A DNA stretch of 64,000 nt from Lwoffella lincolnii. GTDB taxonomy: Bacteria > Pseudomonadota > Gammaproteobacteria > Pseudomonadales > Moraxellaceae. The notes beneath the pieces were generated by a model that saw nothing but the letters and a program-made list of their open reading frames with translations, ran no database searches and was not told the DNA's origin. Shown in pieces: positions 37,706 through 46,946 of this stretch (its first letter is position 1; each line of letters opens with the position of its first letter). Made by a program: the position numbers and the translations under genes. Location of the stretch: assembly GCF_002014765.1 (NCBI RefSeq), contig NZ_MUYT01000001.1, forward strand, positions 124,001-188,000. Direction: 5' to 3'.

Positions 37706-39123
37706 ATAAGCCAAATGTCAGCGAACAGATTGACGCTCGTAAAAACGGACTTGCCCCAAGCCAGCTTAACCGCCAAAAAACGCCAATTTGGGGTGTGGGA
37801 CTGGCGGACGGGCAAGCACCAACATCACAAACGCACCCTTTGACATGGCGACTGTATCATCATGATGCACTGCTGACACTGGCAGATTATGAAAAGCTGG
37901 ACGGTTTTGTTGGCTTAAAAAACGCCTTGACCAAATCGCCCAAAGAGGTCGGCGAGATGATAAAAACCGCCAATGTGCGTGGGCGTGGTGGGGCAGGGTT
38001 TAACGCAGGGCTAAAATGGACATTCATGACCCCGCCTGATGGGGGCGTGCGTTATTTGATTTGTAATGCCGATGAGATGGAACCGGGGACATTCAAAGAC
38101 CGCCTATTGATGGAGCGTCTGCCTTTTCAGCTCATTGAGGGCATGCTCATCAGTGCCTATGCCATTGGGGCGAGCGTGGGCTATGTCTTTATCCGTGGCG
38201 AGTATGTTCTAGCTGCCAAGCGCTTACAAAACGCCATTAACGAGTGTGTCGCCAATTGCTTGCTGGGTGATGGGATTTTGGGGACGGAGTTTAACTTTAC
38301 TTTGCATGTTCACACAGGGGCGGGGCGGTATATTTGTGGTGAAGAGACGGCACTCATTAATTGCTTGGAGGGCAGGCGTGCCAATCCACGCACCAAACCG
38401 CCATTTCCCCAAGTCTCAGGGGCGTGGGGTCGCCCAACGGTGGTGAATAATGTTGAGACATTAAACAACATGCCTGCCATTTTGCTAAATGGGGTGGATT
38501 GGTATTTGGATTTGCCAAAAGCCAAGGGCAAATCCACCACCCCTGGCACCAAAATCATGGGCGTGTCAGGGCGTGTCAAAGATGCAGGGCTTTGGGAATT
38601 GCCTTTTGGTCATACCGCAAGGGAGTTAATAGAGCTGGCAGGTGGCATGCAAGAGGGGCTTAGCTTAAAGGCATGGCTACCGGGGGGAGCGAGTACCGAT
38701 TTTTTGACCGCAAGTGATGAGCATTTGGATTTGGTGATGGACTTTGACCCCATCATGAAAGCGGGCAGTCGTTTGGGTACTTGCTTGATGATGGTGGTGG
38801 ACGAAAGCCAAGACATGGTGAGTTTGTCAAAAAATCTACAACAGTTTTTTCAGCGTGAAAGTTGTGGCTGGTGTACCCCTTGCCGTGATGGCTTACCGTG
38901 GGGCGTTAAAATCCTTGATGCCATGGATAACGGACAAGCCCAAGCGGACGACATTGACAAACTCTCCGAGCTGACACGAGATTTGTGGATTGGCAAAACC
39001 TTTTGTGCGCATGCCCCAGGAGCGATGGAGCCACTCATGAGTGCGTTAAAATATTTCCGTCATGAATTTGAGCAAAAAGTGAACAACCAATCAAAACCAC
39101 AACAAAATAAGGTGGGGGTGTAA
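37702..39123 (+). CDS. nuoF: NADH-quinone oxidoreductase subunit F
   Basis: A 473-residue flavoprotein where NADH is oxidised. FMN/NADH sites: RGRGGAGFNAGLKW, ICNADEMEPGTFKDR, RGEYVLAAKRL; cluster N3 in ESCGWCTPCRDG with a later Cys. Slightly longer than the common 445 because of both ends (N-terminal lead and a Gln/Asn-rich tail NNQSKPQQNK). One base separates it from nuoG. Confidence 0.96.
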   Translation: MNKPNVSEQIDARKNGLAPSQLNRQKTPIWGVGLADGQAPTSQTHPLTWRLYHHDALLTLADYEKLDGFVGLKNALTKSPKEVGEMIKTANVRGRGGAGFNAGLKWTFMTPPDGGVRYLICNADEMEPGTFKDRLLMERLPFQLIEGMLISAYAIGASVGYVFIRGEYVLAAKRLQNAINECVANCLLGDGILGTEFNFTLHVHTGAGRYICGEETALINCLEGRRANPRTKPPFPQVSGAWGRPTVVNNVETLNNMPAILLNGVDWYLDLPKAKGKSTTPGTKIMGVSGRVKDAGLWELPFGHTARELIELAGGMQEGLSLKAWLPGGASTDFLTASDEHLDLVMDFDPIMKAGSRLGTCLMMVVDESQDMVSLSKNLQQFFQRESCGWCTPCRDGLPWGVKILDAMDNGQAQADDIDKLSELTRDLWIGKTFCAHAPGAMEPLMSALKYFRHEFEQKVNNQSKPQQNKVGV

Positions 39124-39124
39124 C

Positions 39125-42100
39125 ATGGCAGTCATTCATATAGATGGCAAAACTTATGATGTGGACGGCTCGGACAATCTGCTCTCAGCCTGCCTGTCGC
39201 TTGGCATTGATGTGCCGTATTTTTGTTATCACCCAGCCTTAGGTTCGGTCGGTTCTTGTCGTCAGTGTGCCGTCAAACAGTATAATAACGCCGAGGATTA
39301 TCAAGCAGGCAAAGGGCGGTTGGTGATGAGCTGTATGGTTGCCCCCAGTGATGACATGTACATCTCTGTTGATGATGATGAAGCCAAGGCATTTCGCAAA
39401 AGCATTGTGGAATACTTGATGACCAATCACCCCCATGACTGCCCCACTTGTGAAGAGGGTGGTCATTGTCATTTGCAAGACATGACTTATATGTCAGGTC
39501 ATCATCGTCGCCGTTACCGCTTTACCAAACGCACTCACCACAATCAAGAGCTTGGGCCTTTTATCGCTCATGAGATGAACCGCTGTATTGCCTGCTATCG
39601 CTGTGTGCGTTTTTATCAAGATTATGCAGGCGGTGATGATTTGGGCGTGTATGCGTCTAATAACCGTGTTTATTTTGGTCGCCCAGAAGATGGGCAGTTT
39701 GACAGTGAGTTTAGTGGTAATTTAACCGAAGTGTGTCCCACAGGGGTGTTTACGGATAAAACCCATTCTGAGCGTTACAATCGTAAATGGGACATGCAAT
39801 ATGCCCCAAGCATTTGCCATGGCTGTTCGGCAGGCTGTAACATTTCAGCAGGTGAGCGTTATGGTGAGCTTCGGCGTATTGAAAACCGCTATAATCACGA
39901 TGTTAATGGCTACTTTTTATGCGACCGTGGGCGTTTTGGTTATGGTTATGTTAACCGAGCGGATAGACCTACCCAAGCCATTGAACGCATCAATGACAAA
40001 CAGGTTAAAATCAACATTGATTATGCTCTTGATGAGACTGTCAAACGCCTAAAAGGCAAAAAAATCATCGGCATTGGTTCTGCCAGAGCCAGTTTAGAGA
40101 CCAACTTTTCCCTAAAAAAATTGGTCGGCTCTGACAATTTTTCTACAGGATTAAATGCCACTCAGCAACACTTAGTGCAAGGTGTCATTGACATTTTACA
40201 AGACTCAAACACCCATAATGTCAGTATGCGTGAGATTGAGACACATGATGCTGTCTGGGTCATTGGTGAAGACATCACCCAAACCAGCCCACGCATTGCC
40301 TTAGCAGTCAGACAAGCTGCCAAAAATAAAGCTAAAAAACTGGCAAATGATGTGCAGGCACAACAGTGGTTGGCAGAACCTGTTAAGCGGGTGGCTCAAA
40401 ACCAACTGAGTCCTGTGTATATTACTGACGTACATGATACTAAGCTGAGCGACATCAGCAAATTATCGTTGTCTGCCACCCCTGATGACCTGCTGGCATT
40501 GGTACAAGCGGTCATTGAGCAGATAAATACTGTTACAATGGATAAGCAAGTTTTACAAAATGAGCATGATGAGGGTAAGTTGTGGCAACAACTGCAAGAG
40601 AACAACCAACACAGTCAGCAAAATAATACCAATACCAATACCAATACCAATACCAATGCCAGTCATGATGAGATGCAAAAAACTTTGGCCATACTGATTG
40701 CTCATGACCTGCTGATGGCACAAAAGCCATTGATTGTTTCTGGGGTTAGTCTTGGTGATGACCGTCTGCTCACCGCCAGTCAACATTTGGTGCGTGTCTT
40801 GACTGATAAACGCATGATGCTAAACACTGTAAAACAGCCCAGCAACCAATCAGCTCAACCAACCAGCCTTGTTCAACCAACAAAAGATAAAGAACTCACT
40901 GCCAAACCCAATCACCAATTAGATGAACAAGCAGACAACAAACATCAAAATCAGACGTTACGTCAAGATATGCCCATTGATGAACACATGTTGCGTATGC
41001 AATATCAAGCATCAATTTATTTGGTTGTGCCAGAAGTTAACAGTGTGGGTGTGGTGTTGTTAGGTGGTCAAGACATCGACACGCTATTGGCAACTGATTT
41101 TGAGGCGGTGGTGGTGGTAGAAAATCAGCTCACTGATGCCATCGGTGATATTGCACTTAAGAAGTTACTGACGGATAACACGGTCATCTGTTTGGACCAT
41201 CAGCGATTAGACTGGCATCAGCATGTGGACATTGTGTTGCCAGCAGCCAGTTTTGCCGAAGCAGATGGTACGGTGGTGTCAGCAGAAGGGAGGGCTCAGC
41301 GGTTTTTTCAGGCATATGACCCCAATTACTACCACCCCCTATATGGCATCAAAGAGGGTTGGCGTTGGCTACATGCGGTGGCAACCAGCCTTAATGATGA
41401 ACCGTTTGGTTGGACACAGCTTGATGATGTGATTGATGAGTTAATCGCCACTCATTCCCATTTGCAAGGCATCAAAGACGCCGCCCCCAATGCAGATTTT
41501 CGCATCAGTGGGCTAAAAGTGGCACGAGAGCCAAGACGCTATTCAGGTCGTACCGCCATGCGAGCTTCCTTATCGGTACACGAGCCAATGCAACCTAAAG
41601 ACTTAGACACAGCGTTGACATTTTCAATGGAGGGCTATGTGGGTGATAAGACCCCAAGTGGCATGATACCCTTTGCATGGTCAGCAGGCTGGAACTCCCC
41701 ACAAGCATGGAACAAATACCAAAACAAAGTTGGTGGTAAGCTTAAAGCAGGAGATGTTGGGGTGTGCTTATTTGCCAATAAATGGCATGATAATACGGCT
41801 GATGCCCATAAAACTGATAAACATGGTCAAGCGTTTGGTCAAGATGACAATTTTGCCAATCAATCATCAGTTAATACCCAACAACACACCAACCAAAATG
41901 GTTTATTGTTAGTACCGATTTATGATTTATACGCCAGCTCACCGATGGCAAAACGCAGTGCTGTGGTGCAATCACAATTAATTGCTCCCAGTTATCGCAT
42001 CAACACACAGCTTGCCAAATGGCTTGGAATTAAAGCAGATGACATGTTGACCATCATCAACGATTCCCAAGAGTTTGCTTATCCGATACATATTGATGAC

Positions 42101-42226
42101 AGCATGGCAGATGGGTGTATTGGCTTTATTGCCAATCTGATGCCCATCATCAATCATCGTCAAGCGTTCACAGTCAAAGTACAGACCGTTCACGCTCCCC
42201 AACTCATTGACAATGGCGAGGTCTGA
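39125..42226 (+). CDS. nuoG: NADH-quinone oxidoreductase subunit G, enlarged
   Basis: A 1,033-residue iron-sulfur subunit (about 900 is usual). N-terminal [2Fe-2S] ligands in GSVGSCRQCAV, His-type cluster in HDCPTCEEGGHCH, [4Fe-4S] in CIACYRCVRFY, and N7-like CHGCSAGC. The C-terminal molybdopterin-oxidoreductase-like part carries two low-complexity inserts: around residue 480-520 (Gln/Asn/Thr, with a hexanucleotide repeat) and around 565-620 (Gln/Pro/Lys). A third lies near 900-925 (QSSVNTQQHTNQN). All keep the frame. Function should be normal. Confidence 0.94.
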   Translation: MAVIHIDGKTYDVDGSDNLLSACLSLGIDVPYFCYHPALGSVGSCRQCAVKQYNNAEDYQAGKGRLVMSCMVAPSDDMYISVDDDEAKAFRKSIVEYLMTNHPHDCPTCEEGGHCHLQDMTYMSGHHRRRYRFTKRTHHNQELGPFIAHEMNRCIACYRCVRFYQDYAGGDDLGVYASNNRVYFGRPEDGQFDSEFSGNLTEVCPTGVFTDKTHSERYNRKWDMQYAPSICHGCSAGCNISAGERYGELRRIENRYNHDVNGYFLCDRGRFGYGYVNRADRPTQAIERINDKQVKINIDYALDETVKRLKGKKIIGIGSARASLETNFSLKKLVGSDNFSTGLNATQQHLVQGVIDILQDSNTHNVSMREIETHDAVWVIGEDITQTSPRIALAVRQAAKNKAKKLANDVQAQQWLAEPVKRVAQNQLSPVYITDVHDTKLSDISKLSLSATPDDLLALVQAVIEQINTVTMDKQVLQNEHDEGKLWQQLQENNQHSQQNNTNTNTNTNTNASHDEMQKTLAILIAHDLLMAQKPLIVSGVSLGDDRLLTASQHLVRVLTDKRMMLNTVKQPSNQSAQPTSLVQPTKDKELTAKPNHQLDEQADNKHQNQTLRQDMPIDEHMLRMQYQASIYLVVPEVNSVGVVLLGGQDIDTLLATDFEAVVVVENQLTDAIGDIALKKLLTDNTVICLDHQRLDWHQHVDIVLPAASFAEADGTVVSAEGRAQRFFQAYDPNYYHPLYGIKEGWRWLHAVATSLNDEPFGWTQLDDVIDELIATHSHLQGIKDAAPNADFRISGLKVAREPRRYSGRTAMRASLSVHEPMQPKDLDTALTFSMEGYVGDKTPSGMIPFAWSAGWNSPQAWNKYQNKVGGKLKAGDVGVCLFANKWHDNTADAHKTDKHGQAFGQDDNFANQSSVNTQQHTNQNGLLLVPIYDLYASSPMAKRSAVVQSQLIAPSYRINTQLAKWLGIKADDMLTIINDSQEFAYPIHIDDSMADGCIGFIANLMPIINHRQAFTVKVQTVHAPQLIDNGEV
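40625..40660 (+). repeat. hexanucleotide repeat inside nuoG
   Basis: Five exact AATACC units (40625-40654) followed by AATGCC (40655-40660), giving an Asn-Thr run. Loss or gain of units alters the insert length by two residues and never the frame. Confidence 0.97.
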
Positions 42227-42229
42227 ATC

Positions 42230-43300
42230 ATGGAGGCAGTACACACCATGGAAGCAACGCAAACCGTGCAGACGTTGCGTGTTATCCCAGATGTGCCACA
42301 GTTGTTAGCAGGGACATTGAGTTATGAGACATGGTCAGCCTTGTTTATGGTCGGGCAAACGTTGGTTATTTTTCTTGGTTTGGTGCTGGTAGCGGCCTTG
42401 ATGATTGTGTATGAACGGCGTATGTTGGCGTTGTGGCAAGACCGTTATGGCCCAAATCGTGTTGGCTGGCAAGGCTCGCTACAACTGGTGGCGGACATGC
42501 TCAAAATCTTTTTTAAAGAAGACTGGACACCCAACTTTGCCGACAAACGCCTATTTACCCTAGCCCCTGCCATTGCCATGTTTAGTGCTTTGGCGTCTTT
42601 TGCCATCATTCCATTATCACCCACATTGGGGGCAGCAGATTGGAACATTGGCATTTTATTTTTCTTTGCCATGGCAGGTTTGGCGGTGTATGCGGTGATG
42701 TTTGGCGGCTGGGCTTCTGCCAATAAATTTGCTTTGCTTGGCGGTCTGCGTTCAGCGGCTCAGACGATAAGCTATGAGGTATTTTTGGGCTTATCGCTTA
42801 TGGGCGTGGTGGCGATGACAGGGTCGTTTAACCTGCGTGATATTGTCTTGGCTCAGGCAGATGTTTGGCATATCATTCCACAATTTTTGGGGTTTTTGAC
42901 CTTTTGTGTGGCAGGCGTGGCAGTTACTCACCGCCATCCTTTTGACCAACCAGAGGCGGAACAAGAACTGGCAGAGGGCTATCATGTGGAATACTCTGGC
43001 ATGAAATTTGGCATGTTTTTTATCGGTGAATATGTCAATGTGGTTGTCATCTCAGCACTCATGACCTGTTTGTTTTTTGGGGGTTGGCTTGCCCCATTTA
43101 ATCTGGATTTGCCCTTTATCCCCCCTGTTTTTTGGTTTTTGATTAAGACCTTGTTTTTTATGACTTTGTTTGTGCTGGCTCGTGGTTCGCTCATGCGTCC
43201 CAGATACGACCAGGTGATGAATTTTGGCTGGAAAGTGTGCTTGCCCATAACACTGCTAAACCTTTTGGCGACTGCTTTTGTGATTTTGATGGTGAATTAA
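42230..43300 (+). CDS. nuoH: NADH-quinone oxidoreductase subunit H
   Basis: A 356-residue membrane subunit linking the hydrophilic arm to the proton-pumping arm. Signature segments YERRMLALWQDRYGPNRVGW, SYEVFLGLSLMG, HRHPFDQPEAEQELAEGYHVE (given here by position about 235-255) are intact. An internal ATG at 42248 is a possible alternative start. Its stop codon is directly followed by the nuoI start. Confidence 0.95.
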   Translation: MEAVHTMEATQTVQTLRVIPDVPQLLAGTLSYETWSALFMVGQTLVIFLGLVLVAALMIVYERRMLALWQDRYGPNRVGWQGSLQLVADMLKIFFKEDWTPNFADKRLFTLAPAIAMFSALASFAIIPLSPTLGAADWNIGILFFFAMAGLAVYAVMFGGWASANKFALLGGLRSAAQTISYEVFLGLSLMGVVAMTGSFNLRDIVLAQADVWHIIPQFLGFLTFCVAGVAVTHRHPFDQPEAEQELAEGYHVEYSGMKFGMFFIGEYVNVVVISALMTCLFFGGWLAPFNLDLPFIPPVFWFLIKTLFFMTLFVLARGSLMRPRYDQVMNFGWKVCLPITLLNLLATAFVILMVN

Positions 43301-43849
43301 ATGTTTGCAACTTTAAAAAATACGGCAGTGGGCATGTTTACCATTGTGCGTTCAATGTGGATGGTCAACAGCCACGCCCTAAGACCCAGAGACACGATTT
43401 TATACCCTGAACAGCCTGTGCCTGTACCGCCCCGTTTTCGTGGTCGCATTGTGCTGACCCGAGACCCCGATGGTGATGAACGCTGTGTGGCGTGTAACTT
43501 GTGTGCGGTGGCTTGCCCTGTGGGTTGTATTAGCCTACAAAAGGCAGAGCGAGAAGATGGGCGTTGGTATCCTGAGTTTTTTCGCATCAATTTTAGTCGC
43601 TGTGTGTTTTGTGGCATGTGTGAAGAGGCGTGTCCAACCACCGCCATTCAGCTGACCCCTGATTTTGAGCTTGGTGAATATGACCGCCAAAATCTGGTGT
43701 ATGAAAAAGAGCATTTACTCATCTCAGGACCTGGTAAGTACCCAGATTATAATTACCATCGCATCACGGGCATGGCAATCGCTGATAAGCCCAAAGGGTC
43801 GCATCAAAATGAAGCAGAGCCTGTCAATGTACGGAGTTTGTTGCCATGA
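43301..43849 (+). CDS. nuoI: NADH-quinone oxidoreductase subunit I
   Basis: A 182-residue ferredoxin-like subunit with two [4Fe-4S] clusters: CVACNLCAVACPVGC and CVFCGMCEEACP. It passes electrons towards NuoB. Starts immediately after the nuoH stop and overlaps nuoJ by four bases. Confidence 0.96.
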   Translation: MFATLKNTAVGMFTIVRSMWMVNSHALRPRDTILYPEQPVPVPPRFRGRIVLTRDPDGDERCVACNLCAVACPVGCISLQKAEREDGRWYPEFFRINFSRCVFCGMCEEACPTTAIQLTPDFELGEYDRQNLVYEKEHLLISGPGKYPDYNYHRITGMAIADKPKGSHQNEAEPVNVRSLLP

Positions 43850-44628
43850 TGTCTTTACTCACTGTTTCGACAGCACCACTGTTGGCATTTCCATTGGCAA
43901 TGTCTTCTGCCACCAGCTCTTTGGTTGGTTTTTATGTATTGGGTTTGGTCGCCATTATGGCCAGTCTTCGGGTTATCATGCACCCCAATCCTGTTCATGC
44001 CATTTTATCCATGATTGTGTCTTTGTTGGCGGTGGCAGGGATTTTCTTTTTGATTGGGGCTTCATTTGCAGGGGCTTTAGAAATCATTGTCTATGCTGGG
44101 GCGATTTTGGTGCTGTTTGTGTTTGTCATCATGATGCTAAATCTAGGACAAGCCAATGATGCCAAAGAAGCCAGTTGGCTTAATGGTCAAATATGGGCAA
44201 CACCTGTGGGTGTGGGGTTAATCATTGCGTTGATATTGTTTGCGATGATTGCAGACATGGGGCAAGTTGCTTCTGTTGGTGATGCTGGGTTAATCGGTGC
44301 TGATGAAGTTACCGCTCAGCAGGTGGGAATTCGCTTATTTACTGATTATGGATTGCTGGTGGAAGTGGCTGGATTATTGCTTTTGGCGGCATTGGTGAGT
44401 GCTTATCACATTGGCAAAAAAGCGATTGATGATGAAAATGTCAGTCATGGCAGTATGAAGCATGACATGTATGATGAACAAGGCGAGAAGATGATTGTCA
44501 TTAATGACACAGATGACAGTAACCATGGTAATGATAATCATGGTAAAGTCCGTATCCATCTGACCAAAGAGCTTGCCACTCAAGCCAAACATGGCAAAAA
44601 ACTCAGTACCGATGAGGAGACGCCTTGA
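43846..44628 (+). CDS. nuoJ: NADH-quinone oxidoreductase subunit J
   Basis: A 260-residue membrane subunit with five helices; the conserved VHAILSMIVSLLAVAGIFF and GALEIIVYAGAILVLFVFVI (pi-bulge helix) are present. A hydrophilic His/Asp-rich C-terminal tail of about 65 residues (MKHDMYDEQGEKMIVI, SNHGNDNHGK) exceeds the family norm. Overlaps nuoI and nuoK. Confidence 0.93.
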   Translation: MMSLLTVSTAPLLAFPLAMSSATSSLVGFYVLGLVAIMASLRVIMHPNPVHAILSMIVSLLAVAGIFFLIGASFAGALEIIVYAGAILVLFVFVIMMLNLGQANDAKEASWLNGQIWATPVGVGLIIALILFAMIADMGQVASVGDAGLIGADEVTAQQVGIRLFTDYGLLVEVAGLLLLAALVSAYHIGKKAIDDENVSHGSMKHDMYDEQGEKMIVINDTDDSNHGNDNHGKVRIHLTKELATQAKHGKKLSTDEETP

Positions 44629-45068
44629 TGTGGTTATTAGTTGGAGATGTCCACACTGTGGCAGATTCTGTACCATTTAGTGATGTGCCATTAGGTGAAG
44701 CCTTGGATTCATCAACCACAGTGGTGATGAGTCAAGCCCCACAAGTCAGTGAACAACTGCTTGGCTTTGTACCAATGGAACATGCTTTGATATTGGCAGG
44801 GATATTGTTCACCATTGGGCTTTGTGGCGTGATGGTACGCCGTAACCTATTATTTATGTTGATGAGTTTAGAGATAATGATGAATGCGGCGGCATTGGCA
44901 TTTGTGGTGGCGGGCAGTCGCTGGTTAAATCCTGATGGGCAAATTATGTTCATCTTTATTTTGACCTTGGCAGCAGCAGAAGCCGCCATCGGTTTGGCAA
45001 TTTTATTACAATTTTATCATCGTCGTCGGCACTTAGATGTCGATACGGCAAATGATTTGCGGGGGTAG
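44628..45068 (+). CDS. nuoK: NADH-quinone oxidoreductase subunit K
   Basis: About 146 residues; the core three-helix protein begins at MEHALILAGILFTIGLCG and keeps the conserved membrane Glu (SLEIMMNAA) and AAEAAIGLA. The first 45 or so residues are an extra N-terminal stretch not seen in most NuoK. ATG 44628 has GAGGAG (44614-44619) upstream, supporting the long form; an internal start at the MEHALIL methionine would give the usual 100 residues. Confidence 0.88.
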   Translation: MWLLVGDVHTVADSVPFSDVPLGEALDSSTTVVMSQAPQVSEQLLGFVPMEHALILAGILFTIGLCGVMVRRNLLFMLMSLEIMMNAAALAFVVAGSRWLNPDGQIMFIFILTLAAAEAAIGLAILLQFYHRRRHLDVDTANDLRG

Positions 45069-45070
45069 GC

Positions 45071-46945
45071 ATGAATTTATTGGCATTCACTTTCATTGCT
45101 CCCTTGATTGGTTTTTTGATGTTGGCGGTCATGCGTGACCGTTTAAATGAGATGGCGGCAACCATCATCGGTGTGGGCAGTATGGCTGTCTCAGCGGTGG
45201 TGGCATTGATTAGCTCAGTCATTTATTTAAGCAGTTATGACAGCGGTGCTGTTGTGGTCGTTACGCTGTGGCAATGGCTACAGGTGGGTGATTTTGCCCC
45301 TAAATTTGCTTTGGCATTTGATGGTTTGGCATTGACCATGACAGGCATCATCACAGGGGTGGGGTTTTTAATTCACTTATTTGCCAGTTGGTATATGAAA
45401 GGTGAAGCAGGATTTGCCCGCTTTTTTAGTTACATGAATCTGTTTGTCGCCAGCATGTTATTGTTGGTGCTGGCAGATAATTTATTATTGCTTTATCTCG
45501 GTTGGGAAGGGGTGGGCATCTGTTCTTATTTGCTGATTGGCTTTTATTTTAAAGAGCGAGCCAATGGGCGGGCGGCGATAAAGGCATTTACTGTAACTCG
45601 TGTGGGTGATGTGTTTTTGGCGTTTGGTTTGTTTTTATTATTTAAAGAATTAGGCACATTAAACATCAGCGACATCAATGAGTTGGCGGTCTTACATTTT
45701 GGCATGAATAATCCCATTTTGGTATTGGCAACTGCCATGCTGGTGGGTGGTGCTTGGGGCAAATCAGCACAACTGCCATTACATACTTGGCTTGCTGATG
45801 CGATGGCAGGACCGACACCTGTGTCGGCGTTAATCCATGCGGCCACCATGGTAACCGCTGGTGTTTACTTAATCGCTCGCATGCACCCACTTTTTTTATT
45901 AACGCCTAATATTTTGTTTTGGTGGGTTGGTGTGGTGGGTGCGTTGACGTTGGTGGTGGCTGGATTTTGTGCGTTGGCACAGACAGACATCAAACGCATT
46001 TTGGCGTATTCTACCATGAGTCAGATTGGTTATATGTTTTTGGCATTGGGCGTGGGGGCATGGCAGGCGGCAATTTTTCATTTAATGACTCATGCCTTTT
46101 TTAAAGCGTTGCTATTTTTGGGGTCAGGGGCGGTGATATTGGCGTATCATCACGAGCAGAATGTCTTTAAAATGGGTGGTTTGTATTATAAAAATAAATT
46201 TTTGTTTTATGTGTTTTTGGTTGGTGGTGGGGCGTTGGTTGCCCTGCCATGGGTAACCGTGGGCTTTTATTCTAAAGAAGCCATTTTGTGGGAAACTTAT
46301 GCCACAGGGCATCAAAATCTATTTTACATGGGGGTGTTTGGGGCATTTTTAACCGCCATTTATACGTTTCGCCTGATTTGGCTGACATTTTTTGGTGAAG
46401 AAAAAACCCCCATTCATCAGCTTTCTGGTATCAGTTATTGGTTACCGCTGGCGGTGCTGTTGCTGTTGTCGACAGGGGTTGGGGCGTTGATAACCCCCTC
46501 TTTAAGTGATGTCTTACCACAAGGGGTGGGGCAGATGCTTGAGCTGGCAGGAGATGCTCATGGTAAGCACACGTCTGAGTGGATTGCCATGGGGGCAACC
46601 TTGTTTGGTTTGGCAGTGGCGGTGGTGCTGTATGTGGTGAATCAGGGTCGATTGCTTAAAAAGTTTAAATGCTCTTGGATTGGGTCGGGGCTGTACCATT
46701 GGTGTCATCATGGGCTGGGATTTGATGCCTTATACGATTGGCTGTTTGTTAAACCCTTTATGTTGCTTGGTAAGCTGTTACAAAAAGACCCAATTGACAA
46801 GGTATGGAATGTGTTGCCTGTGCTTGCTGATGTGGGTAATAAGCTGACGCTTGGCATGCAAAACGGCTCTATTCGTGGTTATGCCACCAATTTTGCGATT
46901 GGTATGGCGGTGTTGCTTGTGATGGTTATGATGACGGTGGTATAA
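45071..46945 (+). CDS. nuoL: NADH-quinone oxidoreductase subunit L
   Basis: A 624-residue antiporter-like proton-pumping subunit with about 16 helices and the long lateral helix at the C-terminus. Signature LLLLYLGWEGVGICSYLLIG, key Lys in HTWLADAMAGPTPVSALIHA, and KRILAYSTMSQIGYM. Tight spacing to nuoK and nuoM. Confidence 0.96.
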   Translation: MNLLAFTFIAPLIGFLMLAVMRDRLNEMAATIIGVGSMAVSAVVALISSVIYLSSYDSGAVVVVTLWQWLQVGDFAPKFALAFDGLALTMTGIITGVGFLIHLFASWYMKGEAGFARFFSYMNLFVASMLLLVLADNLLLLYLGWEGVGICSYLLIGFYFKERANGRAAIKAFTVTRVGDVFLAFGLFLLFKELGTLNISDINELAVLHFGMNNPILVLATAMLVGGAWGKSAQLPLHTWLADAMAGPTPVSALIHAATMVTAGVYLIARMHPLFLLTPNILFWWVGVVGALTLVVAGFCALAQTDIKRILAYSTMSQIGYMFLALGVGAWQAAIFHLMTHAFFKALLFLGSGAVILAYHHEQNVFKMGGLYYKNKFLFYVFLVGGGALVALPWVTVGFYSKEAILWETYATGHQNLFYMGVFGAFLTAIYTFRLIWLTFFGEEKTPIHQLSGISYWLPLAVLLLLSTGVGALITPSLSDVLPQGVGQMLELAGDAHGKHTSEWIAMGATLFGLAVAVVLYVVNQGRLLKKFKCSWIGSGLYHWCHHGLGFDALYDWLFVKPFMLLGKLLQKDPIDKVWNVLPVLADVGNKLTLGMQNGSIRGYATNFAIGMAVLLVMVMMTVV

Positions 46946-46946
46946 G

